NCBI RefSeq assembly: GCF_032401055.1
Contig: NZ_CP135529.1
Span: forward strand, 1,302,001 to 1,366,000
DNA from: Tardiphaga sp. 709
GTDB taxonomy: Bacteria; Pseudomonadota; Alphaproteobacteria; Rhizobiales; Xanthobacteraceae
Length of the DNA: 64,000 bases
Reading direction: 5' to 3'
Made by a program: the position numbers and the translations under genes. The notes below the pieces were generated by a model. It saw nothing but the letters and a program-made list of their open reading frames with translations, was not told the DNA's origin and searched no databases. Below are positions 28,790 to 37,579 of the stretch, piece by piece (the stretch's first letter is position 1; every line of letters starts with the position of its first letter).

Positions 28790-28947
28790 GCACCCATGCG
28801 CGACGCATAAGGCTGACGCCGACGGCGCGGCCACGAACATGCCGGAGCTGGACACGCTGTCGGCATTCGATATCGGGGATCTGGTCTATAATGGCGCGGG
28901 ACGCCGTGATGGCGAGACAGCGATGACAGGTTCGGCGATTGATGCGC
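28790..28947 (+). pseudogene. Decayed DUF3313 gene fragment
   Basis: From about 28844 the plus strand reads TLSAFDIGDLVYNGAGRRDGETAMTGSAID, clearly homologous to LSRIDVGGLVYNGVQAARDGEGSMTGSVIY of the DUF3313 protein at 27026. The stretch before it (AGGCTGACGCCGAC at 28810) matches the coding DNA for RLTLTGA but with a one-base deletion. Both ends of the gene are missing, and the fragment stops where the ccdA 3' end begins. The left border is approximate. Confidence 0.72.
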
Positions 28948-29682
28948 CTAGCCGAAATTCTGCAGTGCGGGAAACGTCTCAAGCAGCCAGATGCTGGCAT
29001 TCGAGACGGCACCGGTGAGAAACGCGATGCCGGTGATCACCATCAGCACGCCCATGGCGCGCTCGACATGGACGAGATGTTTCTTCATGCGCGCGAACAC
29101 GCTGGAGAATTGCTCCACCATGAAGGCCGCAATCAGGAACGGGATGCCGAGGCCGAGGGAATAAACCGCGAGCAGCCCTGCGCCCTTGGTCACCGTTGCT
29201 TCTGCCGCCGCCACCGACAGGATCGCCGCAAGGATAGGTCCGATGCACGGCGTCCAGCCAAACGCAAAAGCCAGCCCCATCACATAGGCGCCCCACAGTC
29301 CCACGGGCCTTGGCATGCTCAGACGTCCCTCGCGCATCAACAGCCCGATGCGCGTCAGGCCAAGAAAATGCAGACCCATCAGGATGATCAGGATGCCGGC
29401 AACGATTGACAGTTCCGCCGCATAGGAGCGGATCACGCTGCCAACCAGGCTGGCGCTGGCGCCGAGCGCCACGAACACCGTGGAGAAGCCCAGCACAAAC
29501 ATGCCAGCCGAGATCATCACCGCACGCTTCGAGGCCGCTTCCTGCTCGTCATCGGCAATATGCTCGATGGTCGCGCCCGTGAGATAGATGAGATAGGGCG
29601 GCACCAGCGGCAGCACGCAGGGCGACAGGAATGAGACAATGCCGGCAATCAATGCGGCGGGGATCGTGACATCGGAGATCAT
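28948..29682 (-). CDS. ccdA: Cytochrome c biogenesis protein CcdA
   Basis: The 244-residue protein has six hydrophobic segments and the CcdA hallmarks IVSFLSPCVLPLVPPYLIYLTG near residue 15 and FGWTPCIGPILAAILSVA near 133, each with the conserved proline-cysteine. CcdA passes electrons from thioredoxin across the inner membrane to periplasmic thiol proteins. The C-terminus ending ETFPALQNFG is also found as a loose fragment at 25382. The gene is divergent from the P1 peptidase. Confidence 0.92.
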   Translation of the reverse strand: MISDVTIPAALIAGIVSFLSPCVLPLVPPYLIYLTGATIEHIADDEQEAASKRAVMISAGMFVLGFSTVFVALGASASLVGSVIRSYAAELSIVAGILIILMGLHFLGLTRIGLLMREGRLSMPRPVGLWGAYVMGLAFAFGWTPCIGPILAAILSVAAAEATVTKGAGLLAVYSLGLGIPFLIAAFMVEQFSSVFARMKKHLVHVERAMGVLMVITGIAFLTGAVSNASIWLLETFPALQNFG

Positions 29683-29820
29683 GCGGCTAGATGCACTGCT
29701 GACATGACGGGATGCAAGCGGGATGGATCAAATGCCCGCCACTTCCGGCTGTTGTGATCGTGCGTGATCGGTTGACCGGGCAGCCCTGCTGCGGTCTGGT
29801 CGGGCCAAGAGGGAACCGCC

Positions 29821-30813
29821 ATGAAGAACCTGCTCACCGATATCGCCGGCGTTCGCGTCGGCCACGCGGACGACGCCCAACTGGCCTCCGGCGTCACCGC
29901 CATCCTGTTCGACAAGCCGGCCGTGGCCTCCGTGGACATCCGCGGCGGCGGACCCGGCACGCGCGAAAGCGCCCTGCTCGATCCTGTGAACACTGTGGAC
30001 GCCATCCACGGCCTCGCGCTGGCCGGCGGCTCGGCCTTCGGGCTCGAAGCCGGCGGCGGCGTGCAGGCCTGGCTCGCCGAACAGGGCCGCGGCTACCAGA
30101 TCGGCAATGCCGTCATCCCCATCGTGCCCGGCGCGATCCTGTTCGACCTGCTCAATGGCGGCGACAAAGCCTGGGGCCGCTTTCCGCCCTATCGCGATCT
30201 CGGCTATGCCGCCGCGGCAGCAGCCAGCGATGACTTCAAGCTCGGCAGCGTCGGCGCGGGGCTTGGCGCCACGACAGTCAACTATAAAGGCGGCCTCGGT
30301 TCGGCCTCCGCCGTCACGCCGTCGGGCGTACGCGTTGCCGCACTCGCTGCGGTCAATGCGGTCGGCAGTGTCACGATCGGCGATGGCCCACACTTCTGGG
30401 CGGCGCCCTTCGAAGTCGGCAACGAGTTCGGCGGACACGGCATGCCGAACAAGTTGAAACCCGAGATGCTGGCGATGCGTATCAAGGGCGGACCGGCAGC
30501 AACGTCGATCGAGAACACGACACTTGCCGTCGTTGTTACCGACGCGATCCTGACCAAGGCGCAGGCACGGCGTCTCGCCATGATGGCGCAGACCGGATTT
30601 GCGCGCGCGATCTATCCAGTACACGCGCCGCTCGATGGCGACATCGTGTTTGCGGCCGCGACGGGCGAGAAGCCGATCGATCCGCTGGTGGGTTTGACCG
30701 AACTCGGCATGATCGCGGGTAATGTGATCGCCCGCGCCATCGCGCGCGGCGTGTATGAAGCGACGGCGCTCCCGTTTGCCGGCACGCTTCCGGCATTTCG
30801 CGACCGGAACTAG
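29821..30813 (+). CDS. P1 family peptidase (DmpA-like aminopeptidase)
   Basis: The 330-residue protein matches the DmpA/P1 family: LTDIAGVRVGHADD at the start, GGGPGTRESALLDP, HGLALAGGSAFGLEA, VGNEFGGHG and ENTTLAVVVTDA near residue 233. These enzymes are made as a precursor that cleaves itself at an internal serine or threonine; the NTT segment is the likely site. Known members are aminopeptidases or beta-peptidyl aminopeptidases. No signal peptide is seen. The start follows AAGAGGGAACC. Confidence 0.9.
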   Translation: MKNLLTDIAGVRVGHADDAQLASGVTAILFDKPAVASVDIRGGGPGTRESALLDPVNTVDAIHGLALAGGSAFGLEAGGGVQAWLAEQGRGYQIGNAVIPIVPGAILFDLLNGGDKAWGRFPPYRDLGYAAAAAASDDFKLGSVGAGLGATTVNYKGGLGSASAVTPSGVRVAALAAVNAVGSVTIGDGPHFWAAPFEVGNEFGGHGMPNKLKPEMLAMRIKGGPAATSIENTTLAVVVTDAILTKAQARRLAMMAQTGFARAIYPVHAPLDGDIVFAAATGEKPIDPLVGLTELGMIAGNVIARAIARGVYEATALPFAGTLPAFRDRN

Positions 30814-30879
30814 GTCATCGCTGCGCAACCAATCGCGCCGGTAATCGTTTCTACCCAGGAGACATTTCGGAGGATTGCG

Positions 30880-31131
30880 ATGCCGTCGAGTGCAATTCGA
30901 CATCTCGCTTACGATCCGGTGAGTCGCGAACTACGCATCACCTTCACCAGCGGTCGTCGGTATGCTTATGCGCAGGTGCCGCCGGAAGTTCACGCGGCCT
31001 TCAGCAGCGCCGCATCACGCGGTGCATTTTTCAACCACCGCGTCCGCGATCGTTTTACCTATCGTGAACTGCCACGTTCGGGATCAGAACGCCGATCAGG
31101 CGCTGATCGCCAGCGTCGACTTCGCATTTGA
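30880..31131 (+). CDS. KTSC domain-containing protein
   Basis: The 83-residue product starts MPSSAIRHLAYDPVSRELRITF and contains YAYAQVPPEVHAAFSSAASRGAFFNHRVRDRF, the KTSC domain pattern. The domain is of unknown function and sometimes occurs with lysyl-tRNA synthetase fragments. CGGAGGATTGCG before the ATG is a strong ribosome binding site. The last 36 bases overlap the end of the convergent EF-hand gene. Confidence 0.85.
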   Translation: MPSSAIRHLAYDPVSRELRITFTSGRRYAYAQVPPEVHAAFSSAASRGAFFNHRVRDRFTYRELPRSGSERRSGADRQRRLRI

Positions 31132-31845
31132 AATTTGCTGCGCCTGACGCGCGATCATCTTCTCAATCGCGTTATAGGACGAGCTTGCGGTCGATGTCGT
31201 CGTGGACGACGCCGGGACGGCTGTGGTCGACGTCACCGTCGATCCGTCCGCATATGCGATAGATGTCGTGGTACTGCCATCAGCATTTACCGTGGTCGTT
31301 GTGGTCGAACCGGCAGTGTCGGAGCCACTACCAGATCCACCGCCCATACCGCCGCCGCCAGCGTGATGTGCCTTGCCGCCATTCAGCGCCGGGCTCAGTT
31401 CATCGATATTGACCGAGCCGTCACCGTTCTTGTCGAGCTCGGCGAATACCTTGTCGGCATTGGCGGTGTTGGTGCCGCCGGCGCCAAGTTTCTTCTCGAA
31501 CTCCGCCTTGCTGATGCCGCCGCTGCCGTCGCTGTCGAGCATCCCCATCAGTCTGCTCAGCGCTTCAGATCGTTTCGCCGAAGAGGCTGCCGTCGCGGGC
31601 TGGCTCTGGGCATCGAGCAGCGTACTCATGGTGCCCGGGGCCAGCTTGTAGGAACTGTTCGTGCTGCTGGTGGCGGAGGTTGCCGTCGATGACGTGGCGC
31701 TCGTCGCCGTCGTGCTGGCGACATCGAACGGGCTGGCAGTCTTCTGGGTGACACCGGTCGTGGTGGTCGCGGCCTTCGACTTCGACTTGGTGAGTGCCTG
31801 CAGCGCATCGATCGCGGTGGTGGCAGCAGCAAGGGCTGGCAGCAT
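31096..31845 (-). CDS. EF-hand domain protein
   Basis: The 249-residue protein carries two EF-hands: [18 protein letters not shown] and [18 protein letters not shown] (about residues 103-120 and 135-152), each with the full set of Asp/Asn, Gly and Glu calcium ligands. The rest is low-complexity Ser/Thr/Ala/Gly, with a [13 protein letters not shown] linker and a tail ending [11 protein letters not shown] see no signal peptide, though export by a type I or unusual route is possible. AGGA precedes the ATG at 31845; ATG at 31863 is the alternative. Role is unknown; calcium sensing or buffering is inferred. Confidence 0.82.
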   Translation of the reverse strand: MLPALAAATTAIDALQALTKSKSKAATTTTGVTQKTASPFDVASTTATSATSSTATSATSSTNSSYKLAPGTMSTLLDAQSQPATAASSAKRSEALSRLMGMLDSDGSGGISKAEFEKKLGAGGTNTANADKVFAELDKNGDGSVNIDELSPALNGGKAHHAGGGGMGGGSGSGSDTAGSTTTTTVNADGSTTTSIAYADGSTVTSTTAVPASSTTTSTASSSYNAIEKMIARQAQQISNAKSTLAISA

Positions 31846-32124
31846 CGTCAAATTCCTGATCATGCCGCAGCGTGCGGCGTGAATTCCCTGGGGAATACGG
31901 AGCAAGCCCCATGCCAGCGAAAAAAGTTCGATAAAACAACGGCCTTGGTCGCACGGGCCGCGCGCGTTTCCCGGCAAATCGTGCCCTTGCGGCAGAATGT
32001 GCCGGGACTATCCTGCTGCAGCGCGTCGATGACGCGGCCGTGGCTGGCGCGTTGCCCGTCCCCCGGCCCCATGTTACGCGAGGCGGTCCATTCGCCGCCG
32101 CCCAAAAATGTTCAGGAAACCCCG

Positions 32125-32826
32125 ATGTCCCAGAGCTTCACGCCCCGCCCGCTGGTGATCGCCCCGTCCCTTCTGGCAGCCGATTTCGCAAGGCTTGGCG
32201 AAGAGGTCCGCGCCGTGGATACCGCCGGCGCCGACTGGATGCATCTCGACGTGATGGACGGCCATTTCGTGCCGAACATTTCCTACGGCCCCGACGTCAT
32301 CAAGGCGATGCGCCCGCACACGACAAAGATCTTCGACGCGCATCTGATGATCGCACCATGCGATCCCTATCTCGAAGCCTTCGCCAAAGCCGGCTGCGAT
32401 CACATCACCGTCCACGCCGAGGCAGGCCCGCATCTGCATCGCTCGCTGCAGGCGATCCGCAATCTCGGCAAGAAGGCCGGCGTCTCGCTCAATCCCGGCA
32501 CGCCGCTCTCGGCCATCGAATATGTGATCGATCTCGTCGACCTCGTGCTGGTGATGTCGGTCAATCCCGGCTTCGGCGGTCAGGCCTTCATTCCGTCCGC
32601 GCTCGGCAAGATCTCGGACCTCCGCGCGATGACCGCGGGCCGCCCGATCGATATCGAAGTCGATGGCGGTGTGTCCGCTGCAGTCGCCGGGCAACTCGCG
32701 GCGGCAGGCGCCAATGCCTTCGTCGCCGGCTCGGCCGTGTTCAAGGGCGGCACGGTGGAAAGCTACAAGGCGAATATCGACGGCATCCGCGCGGCGGCAG
32801 CGAATGCCCGCGGCGAGATGGTGTAG
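32125..32826 (+). CDS. rpe: Ribulose-phosphate 3-epimerase
   Basis: The 233-residue TIM-barrel protein has the full Rpe set: [28 protein letters not shown] with the catalytic Asp and metal His, [24 protein letters not shown] and EVDGGVS. It interconverts ribulose 5-phosphate and xylulose 5-phosphate in the pentose phosphate or Calvin cycle. The ATG at 32125 follows CAGGAAAC. It stands alone here rather than in a cbb cluster. Confidence 0.95.
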   Translation: MSQSFTPRPLVIAPSLLAADFARLGEEVRAVDTAGADWMHLDVMDGHFVPNISYGPDVIKAMRPHTTKIFDAHLMIAPCDPYLEAFAKAGCDHITVHAEAGPHLHRSLQAIRNLGKKAGVSLNPGTPLSAIEYVIDLVDLVLVMSVNPGFGGQAFIPSALGKISDLRAMTAGRPIDIEVDGGVSAAVAGQLAAAGANAFVAGSAVFKGGTVESYKANIDGIRAAAANARGEMV

Positions 32827-33364
32827 CGCTCTCCGGATTCACATATCAAACAGCCACGCTTCCGCAGTCTCGCGGCTCGATGAGCCCGAGTTTTTCGGAT
32901 AGTCTCCCCTCGAAACGATGAGGGGTGGCGACGCGCCTGACAGCGCGAAGGTGGTTTTTGTCGCGATCCGCTCCACCGGAACGCCGGCAAGCTGCAACCG
33001 CGCAACGCCATCAGGCGCGCCACCGCGACGTTTTTTTAGCTTCGGGACCGTTCTTCCGGGTAAAGGGCAGAGCTCCGCACTCCGCTTATCCCGACGATTT
33101 CGCGCCGTTCACCAATACCACGTCCAGCCAGCATGAGTGGCAGAGCCCCGTAGTGGGCCCGGACGGTGACCCCAAGCCTCCCGAGTGCGCGGGGTACGTC
33201 ACCCCACGTCCGCAGGCGCCGCATCCTGTCCCACTTCAAGACGCCTCTAGAAGCGCCCTCGCGAACCGGACAAATTGGATAATAGTCTCTTAAAGGAATA
33301 TTGTCAACGGCCGCGAAGGCCGATATGCGCATGAACTTTGCTCCGCGTAGCGCGACCAACCGGG
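32827..33364. other. Unassigned 538-base region
   Basis: No gene is supported. Both strands are open over more than 300 bases (plus strand 32925-33293, minus strand 33036-33380), yet neither frame has a ribosome binding site or a motif I recognise. The plus-strand frame ends with proline-rich text (DGDPKPPECAGYVTPRPQAP). It may be a dispersed non-coding repeat or a gene remnant. A seven-T run lies at about 33031-33037 and TTGGAT-N16-AATATT near 33275 could be a promoter for the DUF2259 gene. Confidence 0.4.
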
Positions 33365-34153
33365 ATGACACAGCATTCAATCGCCGGCTTTCGCCGCCTC
33401 CTGTTCGCTCCCCTGCTCTCGCTCGCCCTGCTAGGCACGGCGCAGGCCGGCGACGCCGCCGCGCGCAAAGTGATCGGCTTCTCGCCGGACGGCGCGCATT
33501 TCGCCTTCGAGCACTATACGCAGCTCTATGATGCGACCGAGATCGTCGCCGAGATCCAGGTGATCGACACGCGCACCGACGACTTTGCGAAGGGCACGCC
33601 CTTCTCCATTCGCACCAAAGACGATGACGAGCGCGAGTTGGACGCTGTACGCGCCGAGCTGATGGCCAAGGCCAAGCCGCTGCTGGGCAAACTTGGTATC
33701 ACCGAGCCCGGCACGCGCTTCGCCGGCAAACCGTCGATGGATCTCGACGAGATCGGCATCTATCAGATGGACCCGAAGCCGCTCGCCACCACGCAGGCCG
33801 TCACTTTGCCGGACGGCCGCAAGCTGGTGCTGACGATCTCCGATCAGGCGCTCGGCAAGGCATCATGCTATGGCGCCGGAGGCCGCGGCACCACTGGCAG
33901 CGTCATCGTCACCGGCATGACACTGCAACTGAGCATCGACGGCGCCGCGCCCGTCACCCTGCAGCAGGACAAGCAACTGCCGAAGCGACGCCGCTGCGTC
34001 ACCGCCTACGGGATCGCCGAGGTCTATCATCACCAGGCCAAGGACGGCGCGCAGACGCTGGCTGTGCTGGTGGAGACGGTGGATGCCGACGGCTTTCATG
34101 CCGGGCCGAACAGGCGTTTCATGGCGGTGACGACGAGGTTGCTGAAACCGTAA
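33365..34153 (+). CDS. DUF2259 domain-containing exported protein
   Basis: The 262-residue product has a signal peptide (RRLLFAPLLSLALLGTAQA) and the DUF2259 pattern AARKVIGFSPDGAHFAFEHY, DDERELDAVRAEL and a C-terminal GIAEVYHHQ and ETVDADGFHAGPNRRFMAVT. The opening resembles a WD-like or TolB-like strand. The family is periplasmic and uncharacterised. The start at 33365 begins the signal peptide; a weak ribosome binding site makes the exact start uncertain. Confidence 0.8.
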   Translation: MTQHSIAGFRRLLFAPLLSLALLGTAQAGDAAARKVIGFSPDGAHFAFEHYTQLYDATEIVAEIQVIDTRTDDFAKGTPFSIRTKDDDERELDAVRAELMAKAKPLLGKLGITEPGTRFAGKPSMDLDEIGIYQMDPKPLATTQAVTLPDGRKLVLTISDQALGKASCYGAGGRGTTGSVIVTGMTLQLSIDGAAPVTLQQDKQLPKRRRCVTAYGIAEVYHHQAKDGAQTLAVLVETVDADGFHAGPNRRFMAVTTRLLKP

Positions 34154-34251
34154 ATTCGGCAGCCGCGGCTGCCCGAATGAGCGAAGTGACATCCCGAAGC
34201 AACCTCTCGCGAGTAGTGCCTGTTGCTTCGCGCGATGGTGTCACGCGAAGC

Positions 34252-34330
34252 GTAGGGTGGATTAGCAGGAGGCACAATCCGCCGAGCCTCAGCAAGAGAA
34301 GCCGGACTGTGCCGAGCTAATCCGCCCTAC
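34252..34330. repeat. Inverted-repeat element (79 bases)
   Basis: The ends GTAGGGTGGATTAGC and GCTAATCCGCCCTAC are inverted copies with one mismatch. The middle repeats parts of the same motif (CACAATCCGCCGAG, CTGTGCCGAG). It is non-coding and MITE- or REP-like. Its right end overlaps the last codons of the DUF3800 reading frame. Confidence 0.7.
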
Positions 34331-35152
34331 GAGCTGAGCCACCAAAAAGTTCGGTTGGAATGGTCATTTTAGTATTCTTGTATTCAGTCTTTCGTGGCGA
34401 GGCGCTACGCAACAAAATCTGCATAACTTCGTTCAACCTATCTTCGGTCCAAAGATCGAAGATGTCGTGCTTTGGATTGAACATATTTGCGAAGAAGCGA
34501 TTCGATTGTTCTTTGCTTGGATCTTTTCCTGAGAACTCATCGAAGTAATACCGGCGAGCATGCCACGCGATTAAATCTGCTGCCTGTAAAGGCAATGCTT
34601 CTTCGTCTTTAGCATGCCGACACACAACTCTCTGACTTGCGGGGGCGCTACTGCCATGCACTTCTCGTATTCAGACGTGAGCAATGCCTTGTCTACATCC
34701 TGTGTATCAAAAACAATCTCAAGCTTATCATCCAATTTTAGCCGGTGAGTGAGCTTAAGTAAGTTCACAATGACGCCGAAGAACGACAGGAAATACGGCC
34801 TGTCTAATATATCTGGATTGAACTTTCCCTTCATTAGCCTTTGATACGGCTCAAGCGGTATAACTGAAACAATACCATGCATCGCATATCGGTTTATTGC
34901 TTCGATGAAAGACTTTAATCGCGCGTCGCGCTGGTCGTCAGTCCATCCGTGAAAGCTCGTATTCGGAACTCTATTTCGATAAATATCCTTGGTTTTAAGA
35001 ACACCAATGCGCGACGGTTCTTGGCGGTCTAGAATGACTTGCCATTCTTTTGAAAAGGCAGCCCATTGCTCCGCCTTTGCCACGTAACCAGCCAGCACAA
35101 ACACTGGTGAATTGCCGTCCCAACCGCTGTCATCAATAAAGGCTTGAAGCAT
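34317..35152 (-). pseudogene. DUF3800 domain protein, frameshifted, low GC
   Basis: The N-terminal frame (193 codons, 35152 to 34571) starts MLQAFIDDSGWDG with the DxSG motif of DUF3800 and a strong ribosome binding site (GAGGAGGAGCG). The conserved C-terminal motif EALPLQAADLIAWHARRYY lies in another frame, which ends at 34317. One missing base near 34606-34615 (ATGCTAAAGAC) joins the two. Base composition is clearly lower in GC than the neighbours, pointing to horizontal transfer. DUF3800 has an RNase H-like fold and is often seen in mobile or defence regions; its function is not settled. A sequencing error cannot be excluded. Confidence 0.75.
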
Positions 35153-35277
35153 ACGCTCCTCCTCAAAGCGGAGGCATTATATCGACCACCACCCTTAATT
35201 GCATCCCATCTAGTTATTCCATCCCCCGCCCCAATCTGCTAAAGCGCGGCGTAATCCCCCAAACGTCAGAGTGCGCA

Positions 35278-36588
35278 ATGATCCCTCGCTATACCCGTCC
35301 GGAAATGGCCTCCATTTGGGAGCCGCAGACCCGCTTCAAGATCTGGTTCGAGATCGAGGCGCATGCCGCCGATGCGCTGGCGGAACTGGGCACCATTCCG
35401 AAGGATGCAGCGAAGACGATCTGGGCCAAGGCCAAGGATGCGACCTTCAATGTGGAGCGCATCGACGAGATCGAGCGCGAGACCAAGCATGACGTGATCG
35501 CCTTCCTGACCCACCTCGCCGAAATCGTCGGCCCGGAAGCGCGCTTCGTGCATCAGGGCATGACCTCGTCGGATGTGCTCGACACCTGCCTCAACGTGCA
35601 GCTCACGCGCTGCGCCGATATCCTGATCGCCGATATCGACCGCCTGCTTGCGGCGCTGAAGACCCGCGCCTTCGAGCACAAGATGACGCCGACCATCGGC
35701 CGCTCGCATGGCATCCATGCCGAGCCGGTCACTTTCGGTCTCAAGCTCGCTTATGCCTATGCCGAATTCACGCGTAACCGCGAGCGCCTCGTCGCCGCGC
35801 GTAAGGAAGTCGCGACCTGCGCGATCTCCGGCGCCGTCGGCACCTTCGCGCAGATCGATCCGCGCGTCGAAGAACATGTCGCGAAAGCAATGGGCCTCGT
35901 GCCGGAGCCGATCTCGACCCAGGTGATCCCGCGCGACCGCCACGCGATGTTCTTCGCCACGCTCGGCGTCATCGCCTCGTCGATGGAACGCCTTGCGGTG
36001 GAAATCCGCCACATGCAGCGCACCGAAGTGCTGGAAGCCGAGGAGTTCTTCTCCGAGGGCCAGAAGGGCTCGTCGGCGATGCCGCACAAGCGCAACCCGG
36101 TGCTGACCGAGAACATCACCGGCCTCGCCCGCATGGTGCGCGCCTATGTGACGCCGGCGCTGGAAAACGTGGTGCTGTGGCACGAGCGCGATATTTCGCA
36201 CTCCTCAGCCGAGCGCATGTTCGGCCCCGACGCTACCGTGACCCTCGACTTCGCGCTGAACCGCATGGCCGGCGTGATCGAGAAGCTTCTCGTGTATCCC
36301 GCCAACATGCAGAAGAACCTCGACCGCCTCGGCGGCCTCGTGCATTCGCAGCGCGTGCTGATCGCCCTGACACAGAAGGGCGCATCGCGCGAAGACAGCT
36401 ACAAGCTCGTGCAGCGCAACGCCATGCCGGTGTGGCGCGGCGAAGGCGACTTCCAGACACTGCTAAAGAACGATCCCGAGGTGAAGAAATATCTCACCGA
36501 CGACGAGATCTCCGAAAAATTCGACCTCGGCTATCACCTCAAGCATGTGGACACGATCTTCAAGCGCGTGTTCGGATCGGCGAACTGA
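35278..36588 (+). CDS. purB: Adenylosuccinate lyase
   Basis: The 436-residue protein is of the fumarase/aspartase superfamily, with MIPRYTRPEMASIWEP at the start, TSSDVLDTC near 97, TIGRSHGIHAEP near 139 and the signature GQKGSSAMPHKRNPVL near 262. PurB splits SAICAR and adenylosuccinate in purine synthesis. purL, another purine gene, is at 55231 but not in the same operon. Confidence 0.95.
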   Translation: MIPRYTRPEMASIWEPQTRFKIWFEIEAHAADALAELGTIPKDAAKTIWAKAKDATFNVERIDEIERETKHDVIAFLTHLAEIVGPEARFVHQGMTSSDVLDTCLNVQLTRCADILIADIDRLLAALKTRAFEHKMTPTIGRSHGIHAEPVTFGLKLAYAYAEFTRNRERLVAARKEVATCAISGAVGTFAQIDPRVEEHVAKAMGLVPEPISTQVIPRDRHAMFFATLGVIASSMERLAVEIRHMQRTEVLEAEEFFSEGQKGSSAMPHKRNPVLTENITGLARMVRAYVTPALENVVLWHERDISHSSAERMFGPDATVTLDFALNRMAGVIEKLLVYPANMQKNLDRLGGLVHSQRVLIALTQKGASREDSYKLVQRNAMPVWRGEGDFQTLLKNDPEVKKYLTDDEISEKFDLGYHLKHVDTIFKRVFGSAN

Positions 36589-36600
36589 GGCGACTTGCCC

Positions 36601-36734
36601 AAACTCGTCATTCCGGGGCGCTCGCTCTTGCGAGCGAACCCGGAATCTCGAGATGATGATCTACCATTTCGAGATTCCGGGTCTGCGCTTCAGTCGGCTT
36701 CGCCGACATACGCGCATCCCGGAATGACGAGTTT
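36601..36734. repeat. Palindromic intergenic repeat element
   Basis: The ends AAACTCGTCATTCC and GGAATGACGAGTTT are a perfect 14-bp inverted repeat; inside are further stems (GCTCGC-TCTT-GCGAGC, CGGAATCTCGA/TCGAGATTCCG, GTCGGCTTCGCCGAC). It shares its ends with the element at 11681. The start codon chosen for the MOSC gene lies inside its right end. Confidence 0.85.
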
Positions 36735-37281
36735 GGTATCAAATCCCCACGTTATCGCCGTATGCCTGCGCCGCGGCCATCACTTCAGCAAGACGCCAAG
36801 CCTGAGCATTCGCCTGCTCAGCGGCCTCGGCGTCGAAGGCGACGGCCATATGGGCGCATTGGTGCAGCATCGCTACGACCGCCGCCGCGATCCCGCCAAG
36901 CCGAACCTGCGCCAGGTGCATCTGATCCCCTCCGAGCTATTCGACGAATTGCGCGCCAAGGGGCTCACGATCCAGCCCGGCGATCTCGGCGAGAATGTCA
37001 CCACATCGGGGATCGAACTTGCAGCACTGCCGACCGGCACGCGGCTGCATCTCGGCGCGAGTGCCGTGATTGAACTGACCGGCCTGCGCGAGCCCTGCGT
37101 GCTGATGGACCGCTTTCAGCAGGGGTTGAAGGCAGCGACGCAAGATCGCGATGCGAATGGCCGCGCCGTGTACAAAGCCGGCGTGATGGCGATCGTGGTG
37201 TCGGATGGCGAGGTTGTGCCGGGCGATGCGATTGAGACTGTATTGCCGGAAGGTAAGCAACGGCCATTAGAGCCGGTGTAG
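36724..37281 (+). CDS. MOSC domain-containing protein
   Basis: The 185-residue product has the MOSC features SIRLLSGLGVEGDGHMG near residue 26, RQVHLIPSELFDEL near 60, QPGDLGENVTTSGIEL near 80 and the conserved cysteine in LREPCVLMDRF near 124. MOSC domains carry activated sulfur or handle molybdenum-cofactor-linked reactions, for instance N-hydroxylated compound reduction. The start codon is inside a repeat element and has no good ribosome binding site, so the start is uncertain. Confidence 0.85.
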   Translation: MTSLVSNPHVIAVCLRRGHHFSKTPSLSIRLLSGLGVEGDGHMGALVQHRYDRRRDPAKPNLRQVHLIPSELFDELRAKGLTIQPGDLGENVTTSGIELAALPTGTRLHLGASAVIELTGLREPCVLMDRFQQGLKAATQDRDANGRAVYKAGVMAIVVSDGEVVPGDAIETVLPEGKQRPLEPV

Positions 37282-37301
37282 CCAACCGCGAGCGCGGTAA
37301 G

Positions 37302-37488
37302 CTCCCTCTCTCCGCATCTTGCGCGGGGAGAGGGGTGGGGTGAGGCATTGGCCTGTTCTATGCGTATCGTTTTCGGATCGAAGATTCCGATCCGAGAGAG
37401 CGCAACAAGCGGTGAGCGCGTGCCATGCCCCTCACCCGGCCGCGAAGTCGCGGCGACCTCTCCCCGCGCAAGATGCGGGGAGAGGTAA
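37302..37488. repeat. Composite palindromic repeat, CTCTCCCCGC family
   Basis: The outer arms CTCTCTCCGCATCTTGCGCGGGGAGAGG and CCTCTCCCCGCGCAAGATGCGGGGAGAGG are inverted copies, each itself able to fold. An inner pair GGGGTGAGG and CCCCTCACCC is also inverted. About 100 unrelated bases lie in the middle. It fills the gap between the MOSC gene and murI. Confidence 0.75.
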
Positions 37489-37579
37489 GAAGCCGCCCTT
37501 CCCGAAAAAGCCAGAATGCCCCTGTCTTGATTGCCAGACCCGCAGCAACTCCGCAGTAACCATCCTCCCCTAGGCTCTC

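Noticed and set aside
25382-28947. Integrated mobile element with att sites
   Set aside because: The direct ccdA repeats fit, but there is no integrase, transposase or plasmid gene, and the repeats are diverged, so I report only the layout.
32925-33293. Possible 122-residue protein gene
   Set aside because: No ribosome binding site, no recognisable domain and an unusual composition; it is described as an unassigned region instead.
35266-36201. Long open frame on the minus strand opposite purB
   Set aside because: It has no ribosome binding site or motif, and the purB signature and codon pattern on the plus strand fully explain it. High-GC genes often leave long antisense frames.
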